Of a stretch of DNA of 12,772 nucleotides, positions 5,674 to 12,687 are shown piece after piece. The first letter of the stretch is position 1. Each line of letters starts with the position of its first letter. The position numbers were made by a program, and so were the translations under genes. The notes beneath the pieces were generated by a model. That model saw only the letters and a program-made list of their open reading frames with translations, ran no database searches and was not told the origin of the DNA. The stretch comes from Chloroflexota bacterium (GTDB lineage Bacteria; Chloroflexota; Dehalococcoidia; UBA2979), in the NCBI GenBank assembly GCA_016875695.1, contig VGPB01000037.1, positions 1-12,772 of the forward strand. Direction: 5' to 3'.

Positions 5674-6492
5674 TTAGCGGCCCTTCCAGTTCGGCGCGCG
5701 CTTCTCGGCGAAGGCCTTCGGGCCCTCTAGGCGGTCTTCGCTGTTTGCGACCTTGTCGAGCAGCGGCTTGTTCACCTCGCGCAGGTGCGCGAGCAGCTCG
5801 ACGCCCGTCGGCGGGGTGGGCGGGTTCATGTGCAGGTGCACGCCCTTCTTGAGGGCCTGCACGGCGAGCGGAGCGCACAGCTTGAGGATCTCGGCGCGGC
5901 GCTCGGCCTCTTCCATGAGCGCGTCGCGGTCCGGCACGAGCGCTTGCACGAAGCCGATCTCGTACGCGCGCTGCGCGGTGATGTGCGCGCCGGAGAGAAT
6001 GATCCACAGCGCCTCGCCCAGCGGCACGAAGCCCATCTCGAGCGTGTCCATGGTGTTGATGGGGGTCAGGCTGCGCAGCGGCTCCGGCATACCGAAGCGC
6101 GACTTCTCGGTGGCGATGCGGAAGTCGCAGCGCGCCGACAGCTGCATGCCGCCGGCGAGCGCGAAGCCGTCGACAGCAGCGATCACGGGCTTGAGGCAGT
6201 CGGTGACGTGGCTCAGGCCGCTCTTCGCCTGCTGCGCGGCGCCTTGGCCGATCGTCTGGTCGCGCTCGGTCATCTCCTTGAGGTCGGCGCCGGCGCAGAA
6301 CGCGCGCCCGCCGCCGCCGGTTAGCACGACGACCAGGACGTCATCGTCGTTGATCGCTTCGTCGAAGCCGTACCACAGGCCGTTCTGCACACCGGTGCTC
6401 AGCGCGTTCATGCGCTCAGCATTGTTAATGGTGAGCCAAGCGACCCGGTTCCGCTTCTCGTAGTTCACCAGCTCGAATGTCTTGGTCGTCAA
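5674..6492 (-). CDS. enoyl-CoA hydratase/isomerase (crotonase) family protein
   Basis: A cytoplasmic crotonase-fold enzyme of 272 residues acting on a CoA thioester. The oxyanion-hole segments are clear: Ala64-Phe-Cys-Ala-Gly-Ala-Asp70 and Gly109-Phe-Ala-Leu-Ala-Gly-Gly115. Of the two catalytic acids of classic enoyl-CoA hydratase, the second (Phe133-Gly-Met-Pro-Glu137) is present, but the first is Gln117 in Gly-Gly-Met-Gln-Leu where Glu is usual. The enzyme may thus be an isomerase, hydrolase or atypical hydratase rather than a standard beta-oxidation hydratase. TTG at 6492 is chosen because GGGGAGGT ends 8 nt upstream and the sequence from there begins like the family; the open frame further upstream is low-complexity. 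It lies 167 nt downstream of the acyl-CoA synthetase gene, probably as its own unit or loosely cotranscribed. Confidence 0.9.
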   Translation of the reverse strand: MTTKTFELVNYEKRNRVAWLTINNAERMNALSTGVQNGLWYGFDEAINDDDVLVVVLTGGGGRAFCAGADLKEMTERDQTIGQGAAQQAKSGLSHVTDCLKPVIAAVDGFALAGGMQLSARCDFRIATEKSRFGMPEPLRSLTPINTMDTLEMGFVPLGEALWIILSGAHITAQRAYEIGFVQALVPDRDALMEEAERRAEILKLCAPLAVQALKKGVHLHMNPPTPPTGVELLAHLREVNKPLLDKVANSEDRLEGPKAFAEKRAPNWKGR

Positions 6493-6500
6493 TGCCCGGT

Positions 6501-6508
6501 ACCTCCCC
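6501..6508 (-). promoter_or_regulatory. ribosome binding site fixing a TTG start
   Basis: On the minus strand this reads GGGGAGGT, followed by 8 nt and TTG at 6492-6490. It decides in favour of the rare TTG start for the crotonase-family gene over longer upstream alternatives. Confidence 0.7.
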
Positions 6509-6653
6509 TGAACCCCTCGAGCGACGTTGCCGCAAACGCCGGCCTGCGGCGCGGCATGAGGCCGGAGCCGCCGCCTCGGTCGCTGGTCCGACACGAAGCG
6601 CAGCGCGCTCGACCCCCGCCGGGCGGCGGCAGTCTAACACAGGCATCATCCGT

Positions 6654-6668
6654 CCGGGCTCAGCCCGG
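6654..6668 (-). terminator. hairpin whose loop is the stop codon of the acyl-CoA synthetase gene
   Basis: CCGGGC and GCCCGG form a perfect 6-bp stem, and the three-base loop is exactly the TGA stop codon (6662-6660 on the minus strand). No T-run follows. It may be a weak terminator or an RNA 3'-end stabiliser before the 167-nt gap to the crotonase-family gene. Confidence 0.4.
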
Positions 6669-8123
6669 CGAGGGTCCGCGCCGGTCTGCAGAGGCGGCCA
6701 CCCGGCGAATCGCGGCGTAGCGTACGAGCGCGTCCAGCGCCCGTGCGGCATCCTCCGGTGTGTCGTAACAGGGGATGTGCTGCGCGCGAAACACCTCGGC
6801 GACGGCGCCCGGGCTCACGCGCTGCACGCCGACGGCGACCAGCGGCTTGCCGCAGTGCGCGGGGATGGCGGCCAGGCGCTCGGCGGTCTGGCGGAGCCGC
6901 GCGGCGGCCGCAGGCGAGAGCACGGTCCCCATGCCGGCGGTCGGCGCGCTCACGATCAGCGCGTCGATGTACGGCACGCCGGCGAGCGCCTCGGCGAGGT
7001 CGGCGAACAGCGCGACGTCGTGGAAGTCGCCGGCGAGGTCGACGGGGTTGCGCGGCGCCGGCGCGTGGTCGGCGAGCAGCGGGCGCAGGCGCGCCTGCAC
7101 TGCGGCGTCGAGCTCCGGCACCTCGAGGCCGAGCTCGACGCAGGTGTCGGAGGTGACGACGCACTGACCGCCGGTCATCGCGACGACGGCGACGCGCGGC
7201 CCGGCGGGGAGCGGCGCGTCGGCGAGCGCGGCCGCGGCGTCGAACAGCTGCGACGACTCGCCCACCCGCAGGATGCCGAACTGGCGGCACGCGGCGTCGA
7301 ACAGCGCGTCGGGGATCATCAGCGAGCCGGTGTGGGAGCGCACGGCACGCGCGCCGACGTCGTTGCGGCCGGCCTTGTACACGACGATCGGCTTGTGCGC
7401 CGCCGTGCGCCGCGCCGCTGCAAGGAAGCGCCGGCCCTCGCGCAGGCCCTCGATGTAGAACGCGATCACGCGTGTGTGCGGGTCGGCGGCTAGGTATTCG
7501 AGGTAGTCGGCGTCGTTAAGGTCGGCCTGGTTGCCGCTGCTGACGAACCGGCTGACGCCGTACCCGCGCTGCGCGGCGGCGTTGAGCAGCGCTCCGCCGA
7601 ACGCGCCGCTCTGCGAGATGAACGCGATCGGCCCGGGTTGCGGCGCCTGCGGCGAGAACAGGCTGAGGCCCGCCGTCGCGCTCCACATCCCGTTGCAGTT
7701 GGGGCCGACGAAGCGGATGCCTGCCGCGCGTGCCGTGCGCACGAGCTCCGCCTGGCGGCGCTCGCCGTCGGGCCCGCTCTCCGCGAAGCCCGCGCTAATC
7801 ACCACCGCGCCGCGGATGCCCTTCTCGGCGCACTGGCGCATCACCTCGACGGCGGCGGGCGCGGGCACTGTGAGCACGGCGAGGTCGACCGGTCCCGGGA
7901 TCGCGAGCACCGAGGGGTACGCGCGCAAGCCCATCACCTGAGCCTCGCGCGGGTGCACCGGGATCACCTCGCCGGGAAAGCCGGACTTGAGCGGCCGTTC
8001 CATGAGCGAGTAGCCCCACTTGCCGGGCGTGTTCGACGCGCCGACGATGGCGACGCGGCGCGCGTCGAAGATCGGCGCGAGTTCCTGCACGAGGCTCGAC
8101 ACGCTTGCGGCGCCGTCCGTCAC
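6660..8123 (-). CDS. ADP-forming acyl-CoA synthetase, alpha subunit type
   Basis: A cytoplasmic protein of 487 residues with the layout of the alpha chain of NDP-forming acetyl/acyl-CoA synthetases, which interconvert acyl-CoA plus ADP and phosphate with acid plus ATP and CoA. The CoA-binding Rossmann domain (about 18-135) starts with Val24-Ala-Ile-Val-Gly-Ala-Ser30. Gly140-Pro-Asn-Cys-Asn-Gly145 and Ile169-Ser-Gln-Ser-Gly-Ala mark the succinyl-CoA-ligase-like domain. Ser263-His264-Thr-Gly-Ser carries the phosphohistidine of the family. A third flavodoxin-like ligase domain follows (about 300-460). The ATP-grasp beta part is absent from the protein and from the window, so a partner must be encoded elsewhere or the protein has another role. 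GTG at 8123 overlaps the stop of the upstream CoA-transferase gene as GTGA, showing coupling. Confidence 0.88.
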   Translation of the reverse strand: MTDGAASVSSLVQELAPIFDARRVAIVGASNTPGKWGYSLMERPLKSGFPGEVIPVHPREAQVMGLRAYPSVLAIPGPVDLAVLTVPAPAAVEVMRQCAEKGIRGAVVISAGFAESGPDGERRQAELVRTARAAGIRFVGPNCNGMWSATAGLSLFSPQAPQPGPIAFISQSGAFGGALLNAAAQRGYGVSRFVSSGNQADLNDADYLEYLAADPHTRVIAFYIEGLREGRRFLAAARRTAAHKPIVVYKAGRNDVGARAVRSHTGSLMIPDALFDAACRQFGILRVGESSQLFDAAAALADAPLPAGPRVAVVAMTGGQCVVTSDTCVELGLEVPELDAAVQARLRPLLADHAPAPRNPVDLAGDFHDVALFADLAEALAGVPYIDALIVSAPTAGMGTVLSPAAAARLRQTAERLAAIPAHCGKPLVAVGVQRVSPGAVAEVFRAQHIPCYDTPEDAARALDALVRYAAIRRVAASADRRGPSPG

Positions 8124-9439
8124 TGGACGGACGGCTCGTACTCGGTGCCGATGTGGCCCGCGGCCGCGAGCTCGCGATACTCCTCGGCGCTGTAGCCCAG
8201 CAGCTCGCGGTACACGTACTCGTTGTCTTCGCCGAGCAGCGGGGCGTGGCGCGGCGGCGGATGCGGCGTCTCGCCGGCGCGCCAGAGCCGGCCGACCTGC
8301 AGATGCGTGCCGGCCTCGGGGTGCGCCACCGGCTGGAAGTACCCGCGGGCCGCCATGTGCGGGTCGCGCAGCAGCTCCGACTCGTGCAGCACCATGCCCG
8401 CGGGCACGCCAGCTGCCTGCAGACGCTGCGCGACCCAGCCCGCGTCGCGCGGGCGCGTCCACGCCGCGATCTCCGCATCGAGCGCGCGACGTTGGGCGTG
8501 GCGGCTCGCCATGTCGGTGAAGCGCGGGTCGTCGCGCAGCTCCTCGCGCCCCATCGCCGCGCACAGCGCGGCCCACTCGCGCTCGTCGCGGCACGCGATG
8601 GTGACCCAGCGGTCGGTGCCGTGGCAGGGGTACGCGTTGTGCGGCGCGAGCCACCAGTGGTCGTTGCCCATCTGCTGCCAGACGCGCCCGTTCATCGAAT
8701 AGTCGAGCACGAACTCGCCGAGGAATGGCACGTAGTTCTCGGCCGTCGCGAGCTCGACGTAGACGCCCTTGCCCGAGCGGTCGCGCTGGCGCAGCGCCAG
8801 CGTTAAGGCGAGTGCGCTGCCCACGCCCGAGGCCGCGTCGGATGGCACGCTCGTCGGCGCGTAGTCGAGGCCTAGCTCCGGGTACGCGCGGATGGCGGGG
8901 TGCCCCGCGATGCCCTCCATGTGATTGCCGAACGTGCGGTAGTCACGGTACGGGCCGTCGATGCCGAACCCCGGGATGCGCAGCAGCACGAAGCGCGGGT
9001 TGATGCGCGACAGCCGCTCCCATCCCAGGTCGAGCTCGTCGATGTGCGGCGGCAGGTTATTCTCGATCATGCCGTCCGAGCACGCGACGAGCCGCTCGAA
9101 GACGGCCTGCCCTTCGGGTCGCGTGAGGTCGACGGTCATCGAGCGCTTGTTGCGCGCGTGGTGGTTGAAGACGGCGGCGCGGTTCCACGGGTGCTCGCCC
9201 GCGCGGTCCTGCGGGAAGCCCATGCCGGTGTTCGCCCCCGCGTCGACCAGCGCCTGCGACGGGCGCGCGACGGTGCCGCGCGTGAAGCTCGCGAAGTGCT
9301 GCAGCGACTCGACGCGGATCACCTCGGCGCCCCAGTCGGCGAGGTGCATCGTGGCGTACGGCCCGGCCCAGACGACGGTGAGGTCGATGATGCGCACGCC
9401 GGAGAGCGGCAGGCGCGGATCGTCAGCGGGCCCCGGCAT
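8120..9439 (-). CDS. CaiB/BaiF-type (class III) CoA-transferase, lacking the catalytic Asp
   Basis: A cytoplasmic class III CoA-transferase homologue of 439 residues. The N-terminal Gly14-Val-Arg-Ile-Ile-Asp-Leu-Thr and Leu33-Ala-Asp-Trp-Gly-Ala-Glu-Val-Ile-Arg-Val-Glu44 stretches, Asn97-Lys-Arg-Ser for CoA, and the C-terminal Ala-Pro-Leu-Leu-Gly-Glu are typical. In the segment Gly162-Pro-Tyr-Arg-Asp-Tyr-Arg-Thr-Phe-Gly171, the neighbouring homologue has Asp where this protein has Gly171. In the family that Asp carries the acyl/CoA intermediate. The protein may therefore be the non-catalytic partner of a heteromer with the product of the upstream gene, or use another residue. ATG 9439 has GGAGGT 5 nt upstream and overlaps the upstream gene by 17 nt; the 3' end overlaps the acyl-CoA synthetase gene by 4 nt. 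Confidence 0.9.
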   Translation of the reverse strand: MPGPADDPRLPLSGVRIIDLTVVWAGPYATMHLADWGAEVIRVESLQHFASFTRGTVARPSQALVDAGANTGMGFPQDRAGEHPWNRAAVFNHHARNKRSMTVDLTRPEGQAVFERLVACSDGMIENNLPPHIDELDLGWERLSRINPRFVLLRIPGFGIDGPYRDYRTFGNHMEGIAGHPAIRAYPELGLDYAPTSVPSDAASGVGSALALTLALRQRDRSGKGVYVELATAENYVPFLGEFVLDYSMNGRVWQQMGNDHWWLAPHNAYPCHGTDRWVTIACRDEREWAALCAAMGREELRDDPRFTDMASRHAQRRALDAEIAAWTRPRDAGWVAQRLQAAGVPAGMVLHESELLRDPHMAARGYFQPVAHPEAGTHLQVGRLWRAGETPHPPPRHAPLLGEDNEYVYRELLGYSAEEYRELAAAGHIGTEYEPSVQ

Positions 9440-10661
9440 CGCTCACCTCCAGCAGCTGCACCACATTGCTCGCCTGCAGCTGCTCGAGCTCGTCGCGACC
9501 GAGCGCGAGCTCGCCGCGCAGCACGTCGGCCGTGTGCTCACCGAGCAGCGGCGCGCGGCGGCGCGGCGGCTGCGGCGGCTCCGTGTGAAAGCGCGCCGCG
9601 TAGCCCGCATACGTGAGCGGCCCCGTCTCCGGGTGGTCGATCGTCTGGAAGAACTCGCGCGCGACGAAGTTGCGGTCCACGAATAGGTCCGCCGTCGTGT
9701 TCAGCGGCCCGCCCAGCACGCCGAAGCGCTGGCAGGCGGCGCGCACCTCCTCCTTGGTGCGCTCCAGCGTCCAGGGCAGCAGATACGCCTCGAACTCCTC
9801 GATGCGGTCAGGGTGCGCGCGCGCCTCGGTGGTCGCCCAGAGCGGGTCGTCGAGCAGGTCCTCGCGCCCGATCATGCGGATGGTGAGCGGCAGGCGCGCC
9901 GGCCCGCTGGTGATCAGCGCGAAGCCGTCGCTGCAGGGGTACGTGCCCGAGCCTACGCCGAGGCCGCCGCCGGTGCGCCCGACGACACGGCCGTTGTACT
10001 GGTAGCCGAGGATGCGACCGAGCCGCGAGTCGATGGAGTGCGCGAGCACCTCGAACGCCGAGACGTCCAGGTGCTCGCCGCTGCCGCGGCGCTCGGCGGC
10101 GAGCACGCCCATCGCGGTGGCGAGCGCGGCTGCGTAGCCGACCTGGTAGCCGGGCGCGCGGCCGGCGGTCTTCAGCGGCTCCCGCGACGGGTCGCCCTGC
10201 GCGATCATCGGGCCGCCCATGCCGTATAGCGTCAGGTCGGTGCCGAGCCAGTCGCGGTACGGGCCGTCCTGGCCGAAGTGCGAGATGGACGTGAGCACGA
10301 TGCGCGGGTTCTCGGCGCGCAGCGCGGCGTAGCCGAGGCCGAGCGCATCGCGCGCGCCGGGCGCGAAGCTCTCGACCACGACGTGCGCGCCGCGCACGAG
10401 CGCGAGCGCGAGCGCGCGCCCGCGCTCGTGCGCGAGGTCGAGCACCACCGACCGCTTGCCGGTGTTCAGCGCGAGGAACGTGCCGGAGCGCTCCGGGTGC
10501 GGCTCGTCGCGCGGGAACGGCGGCAGCAGGCGCGCGGGGTCGCCGCCGGGCGGCTCGATCTTGATCACGTCGGCGCCGTAGTCGGCGAGGACGCGCGTGC
10601 AGAACGGGCCGATGGTGTCTTGCGTGAGGTCGATGATGCGAACGTCGTCGAGCGGCAGCAT
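9423..10661 (-). CDS. CaiB/BaiF-type (class III) CoA-transferase with catalytic Asp
   Basis: First gene of the CoA-ester operon, encoding a 412-residue class III CoA-transferase that moves CoA between carboxylic acids. Family stretches include Val7-Arg-Ile-Ile-Asp-Leu-Thr, Leu25-Ala-Asp-Tyr-Gly-Ala-Asp-Val-Ile-Lys-Ile-Glu36, Asn66-Thr-Gly-Lys-Arg-Ser71 and Gly133-Pro-Tyr-Arg-Asp. Asp142 in Gly-Thr-Asp-Leu is the expected nucleophile. The C-terminal Arg-Arg-Ala-Pro-Leu-Leu-Gly-Glu-His-Thr is also typical. ATG 10661 has GGAGGT 4 nt upstream; the frame reaches further upstream but that part is Arg/Ala-rich noise. It overlaps the next CoA-transferase gene by 17 nt. Substrate cannot be assigned; a racemase of the same fold is possible but less likely given the paired arrangement. 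Confidence 0.9.
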   Translation of the reverse strand: MLPLDDVRIIDLTQDTIGPFCTRVLADYGADVIKIEPPGGDPARLLPPFPRDEPHPERSGTFLALNTGKRSVVLDLAHERGRALALALVRGAHVVVESFAPGARDALGLGYAALRAENPRIVLTSISHFGQDGPYRDWLGTDLTLYGMGGPMIAQGDPSREPLKTAGRAPGYQVGYAAALATAMGVLAAERRGSGEHLDVSAFEVLAHSIDSRLGRILGYQYNGRVVGRTGGGLGVGSGTYPCSDGFALITSGPARLPLTIRMIGREDLLDDPLWATTEARAHPDRIEEFEAYLLPWTLERTKEEVRAACQRFGVLGGPLNTTADLFVDRNFVAREFFQTIDHPETGPLTYAGYAARFHTEPPQPPRRRAPLLGEHTADVLRGELALGRDELEQLQASNVVQLLEVSDAGAR

Positions 10662-10699
10662 GGGCACCTCCGCGGGCCGGGTGAACTTCCGCGGGCGGG

Positions 10700-10705
10700 A
10701 TGATA
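10700..10705 (-). promoter_or_regulatory. candidate -10 box for the CoA-transferase operon
   Basis: On the minus strand this reads TATCAT, 38 nt before the ATG at 10661, in otherwise GC-rich DNA. No good -35 element is seen. Two direct copies of CCGCGGG (10670-10676 and 10689-10695 on the plus strand), 19 nt apart, lie between it and the start codon and could bind a regulator. Confidence 0.35.
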
Positions 10706-10749
10706 CGCGCCCGGGTCGCGCGCGTGCGGGCCGGCGGGCGAGTGCGGCC

Positions 10750-10793
10750 GGGCGCATCGGCCGCGGGAGCTCGCGCCCGCCGCCGATGCGCCC
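10750..10793. terminator. long GC-rich hairpin between the binding-protein gene and the CoA-transferase operon
   Basis: GGGCGCATCGGC (10750-10761) pairs perfectly with GCCGATGCGCCC (10782-10793). After one C-C mismatch, GCGGG (10763-10767) pairs with CCCGC (10776-10780), leaving an 8-nt loop. It starts 17 nt after the stop of the solute-binding protein gene on the minus strand, so a terminator role fits, though no T-run follows. Confidence 0.65.
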
Positions 10794-10809
10794 CTTGCCG
10801 GCTATGCGG

Positions 10810-12612
10810 CTACTTGTCGAGCCAGGCCGTGCTCAGCATCTCGCCCCAGTCGTAGTACGAGCTGCTGGAGCCGAACGCACCCCCGAAGCGAACACCGCGC
10901 AGCCACGGCTGGTAGGCCGTGGTGATGAGCACGGCGGGGATGCGCGGGAAGTACACCTGGTCCAGGTTGTAGTCCCAGATCTTGCGGAAGATGTCCTTGC
11001 GCTTCTGCGGGTTGAGCTCGAGCTGCTGCGCCTCCGCCCACTCGTCGATCTTCGGGTCGTTGAGGCGCCAGCGATTGGCCGGCGATTTCGAGTGCAGGTG
11101 CGCGTAGAAGTAGTTGTCGGCGTCGTATCCGGCGGCCGGCCAGCCGCCCGTCGAGACGTCCGGGAGCTTGCCGCCCACCCACTGCGAGTTGAACTCGGTG
11201 TAGTCGACGCGCCCACCGCTCATGCTGATGCCGGCGTTGCGGAAGGCGTCGACGAGGTACTCGCTGATCTTGTCGAAGTACGAGCTGTACGGGTAGTAGA
11301 TGTTGGTCATCTGCAGCTTCTCGGCGCCGGCGGCGGCGAGTAGCTTCTTCGACTCTTCGAGGTTGAACTTCCACCAGTTGCCGAAGAGCGGCGAGTCTTG
11401 CGGCGGCTCCTTGTCGAAGACCAGGTTCCACGGCTGCAGCGAGAGCGTCTTTGCCAGCCCGTCGTAAAAGTTGGTGACGACGGCCGGGTCGATCGACATC
11501 TGGATCGCGCGGCGGATGCGCGCGTCCTGGTATTTCGGCGACGACAGGTTCATTGCGAACGGCGTCGTGAACGTCGTCGCGGACATGTTGAGCTGCACCT
11601 TCGGGTTCGTCTTGACCAGCGCATCGATGTCGCGCTTGGTAGCCGCGAAGGCGAGCGCGTAGGTGAAGTCGGTCTGCTCGGCGCGGAACGCGGCGACCTG
11701 CGCGTCGCGGTCGAGGATCACGCGGAACTCGATGCCGTCGAGGTTGATCGGTCCCTCGAAGTAGTCCGGGTTGCGCTCCAGCACGGCGCGCTGCCCGGTC
11801 AGCCGCTCCTTGAGGATCACCGGCCCGGTGCCGATGGCTGTGCGCTCGATCGACGCGTCGTCGACCAGCTCCTTCGGGTGGATCGTCAGGTAGCGGCCGC
11901 CAAGCGGCATGACGAAGTCTGCGAGCGCCTTGGTCAGGTTGATCTTGAAGGTGGCCTTATCGACGGCCTCGAAGGACTTCACGTTGGTGAAGTACTGGCG
12001 GTGCACGCCTTCCTTCTGGAAGCGCTCGAAGGCGAACTTGACGTCCGCGGCCTCGAAGGCGCGCCCGTTGAGCGGCGCCACGTTCTGCCACTTCACGTTG
12101 GGCTTGAGCTTGAAGGTGTAGGTCAGCCCGTCCGGCGTGCGCTCCCACGTGGTCGCCAGCTCGGGCTCGAGTTCGAGCTTGTACGGGTCGAAGTGCGGGC
12201 CGCTCTTGAAGCCGAGCAGGCGGTTGTACACGGCGTTCGGCACGGTGATCGAGCCGCCGGCGCTCGACCTCGTGACGTCGTGGTTGCCGAGGTCGAAGTC
12301 CACGCCGACGCGCATGATGCCGCCCTTCTTGGGCGTCTTGCCGGCGGGCTCCGGGAACTGGTACGGATAGGGTAGGTTTGGGTCCTTGACGAGCCCCGCC
12401 TGCGTGGTCGCGCTGGTGGCCGCGCTGGTGGCCGCGCTGGTGGCGGGGGCACCTGTGGCGGGTGCGGCGTCTTCGTCCTTGCCGCAGCCGATGAGCGCGG
12501 CCGCGCCGAGGCCGCTCAGGGCGAGCATGCTGCTGCGCAGCAGGGCGCGCCGGCTCCACGCCTCGGAAGCGGGCAGGCTGCCCGTGAGGGCGGTGTCGTG
12601 CTGGTCGGTCAT
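10810..12612 (-). CDS. ABC transporter substrate-binding lipoprotein, family 5 (peptide/nickel type), Tat-exported
   Basis: An extracytoplasmic solute-binding protein of 600 residues, related to DppA/OppA/NikA. The N-terminus has Ser20-Arg-Arg-Ala-Leu-Leu-Arg26, a twin-arginine motif, a hydrophobic core and a lipobox Leu40-Ile-Gly-Cys43, so it is probably exported folded and lipid-anchored. A Ser/Thr/Ala linker (about 46-68) follows, then the binding domain with Gly-Gly-Ile-Met-Arg-Val-Gly, Leu-Glu-Pro-Glu-Leu-Ala-Thr-Thr-Trp and Leu-Thr-Tyr-Thr-Phe-Lys-Leu-Lys, all typical of the family. ATG 12612 is chosen because GAAGAGG ends 5 nt upstream; a GTG at 12633 would sit only 1 nt after an AGGAGG. 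No permease or ATPase gene is in the window. The ligand is likely an oligopeptide or similar, but family 5 also binds other solutes. Confidence 0.93.
   Translation of the reverse strand: MTDQHDTALTGSLPASEAWSRRALLRSSMLALSGLGAAALIGCGKDEDAAPATGAPATSAATSAATSATTQAGLVKDPNLPYPYQFPEPAGKTPKKGGIMRVGVDFDLGNHDVTRSSAGGSITVPNAVYNRLLGFKSGPHFDPYKLELEPELATTWERTPDGLTYTFKLKPNVKWQNVAPLNGRAFEAADVKFAFERFQKEGVHRQYFTNVKSFEAVDKATFKINLTKALADFVMPLGGRYLTIHPKELVDDASIERTAIGTGPVILKERLTGQRAVLERNPDYFEGPINLDGIEFRVILDRDAQVAAFRAEQTDFTYALAFAATKRDIDALVKTNPKVQLNMSATTFTTPFAMNLSSPKYQDARIRRAIQMSIDPAVVTNFYDGLAKTLSLQPWNLVFDKEPPQDSPLFGNWWKFNLEESKKLLAAAGAEKLQMTNIYYPYSSYFDKISEYLVDAFRNAGISMSGGRVDYTEFNSQWVGGKLPDVSTGGWPAAGYDADNYFYAHLHSKSPANRWRLNDPKIDEWAEAQQLELNPQKRKDIFRKIWDYNLDQVYFPRIPAVLITTAYQPWLRGVRFGGAFGSSSSYYDWGEMLSTAWLDK
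12409..12444. repeat. three perfect 12-bp tandem repeats in the lipoprotein linker
   Basis: CGCGCTGGTGGC occurs three times in a row without mismatch. On the minus strand each copy codes for Ala-Thr-Ser-Ala, so copy-number change would lengthen or shorten the linker between lipid anchor and binding domain without breaking the frame. Confidence 0.9.
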
Positions 12613-12662
12613 GGCTACCTCTTCCTGGTGCACGCCTCCTGTATCACGGGCGTGTTTCGCGG

Positions 12663-12668
12663 AGTATA
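12663..12668 (-). promoter_or_regulatory. candidate -10 box for the solute-binding protein gene
   Basis: On the minus strand this reads TATACT, matching the -10 consensus at five of six positions, 50 nt before the ATG at 12612. TGAAAC, 16 nt further upstream, is a poor -35. The box lies only 19 nt past the stop of the transposase remnant, so promoter elements may come from the insertion junction. Confidence 0.4.
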
Positions 12669-12687
12669 CGCAACCTGTCCCCGCGTT

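Noticed and set aside
6477..7493. Plus-strand open frame opposite the acyl-CoA synthetase gene
   Set aside because: Arg/Gly/Ala-rich with no recognisable domain; it mirrors the codon pattern of the real minus-strand gene.
8124..8654. Extension of the acyl-CoA synthetase frame upstream
   Set aside because: It overlaps the CoA-transferase gene in another frame; GTG 8123 makes the usual GTGA coupling.
11398..12375. Long plus-strand open frame opposite the binding-protein gene
   Set aside because: Antisense shadow of a well-supported family-5 binding protein.
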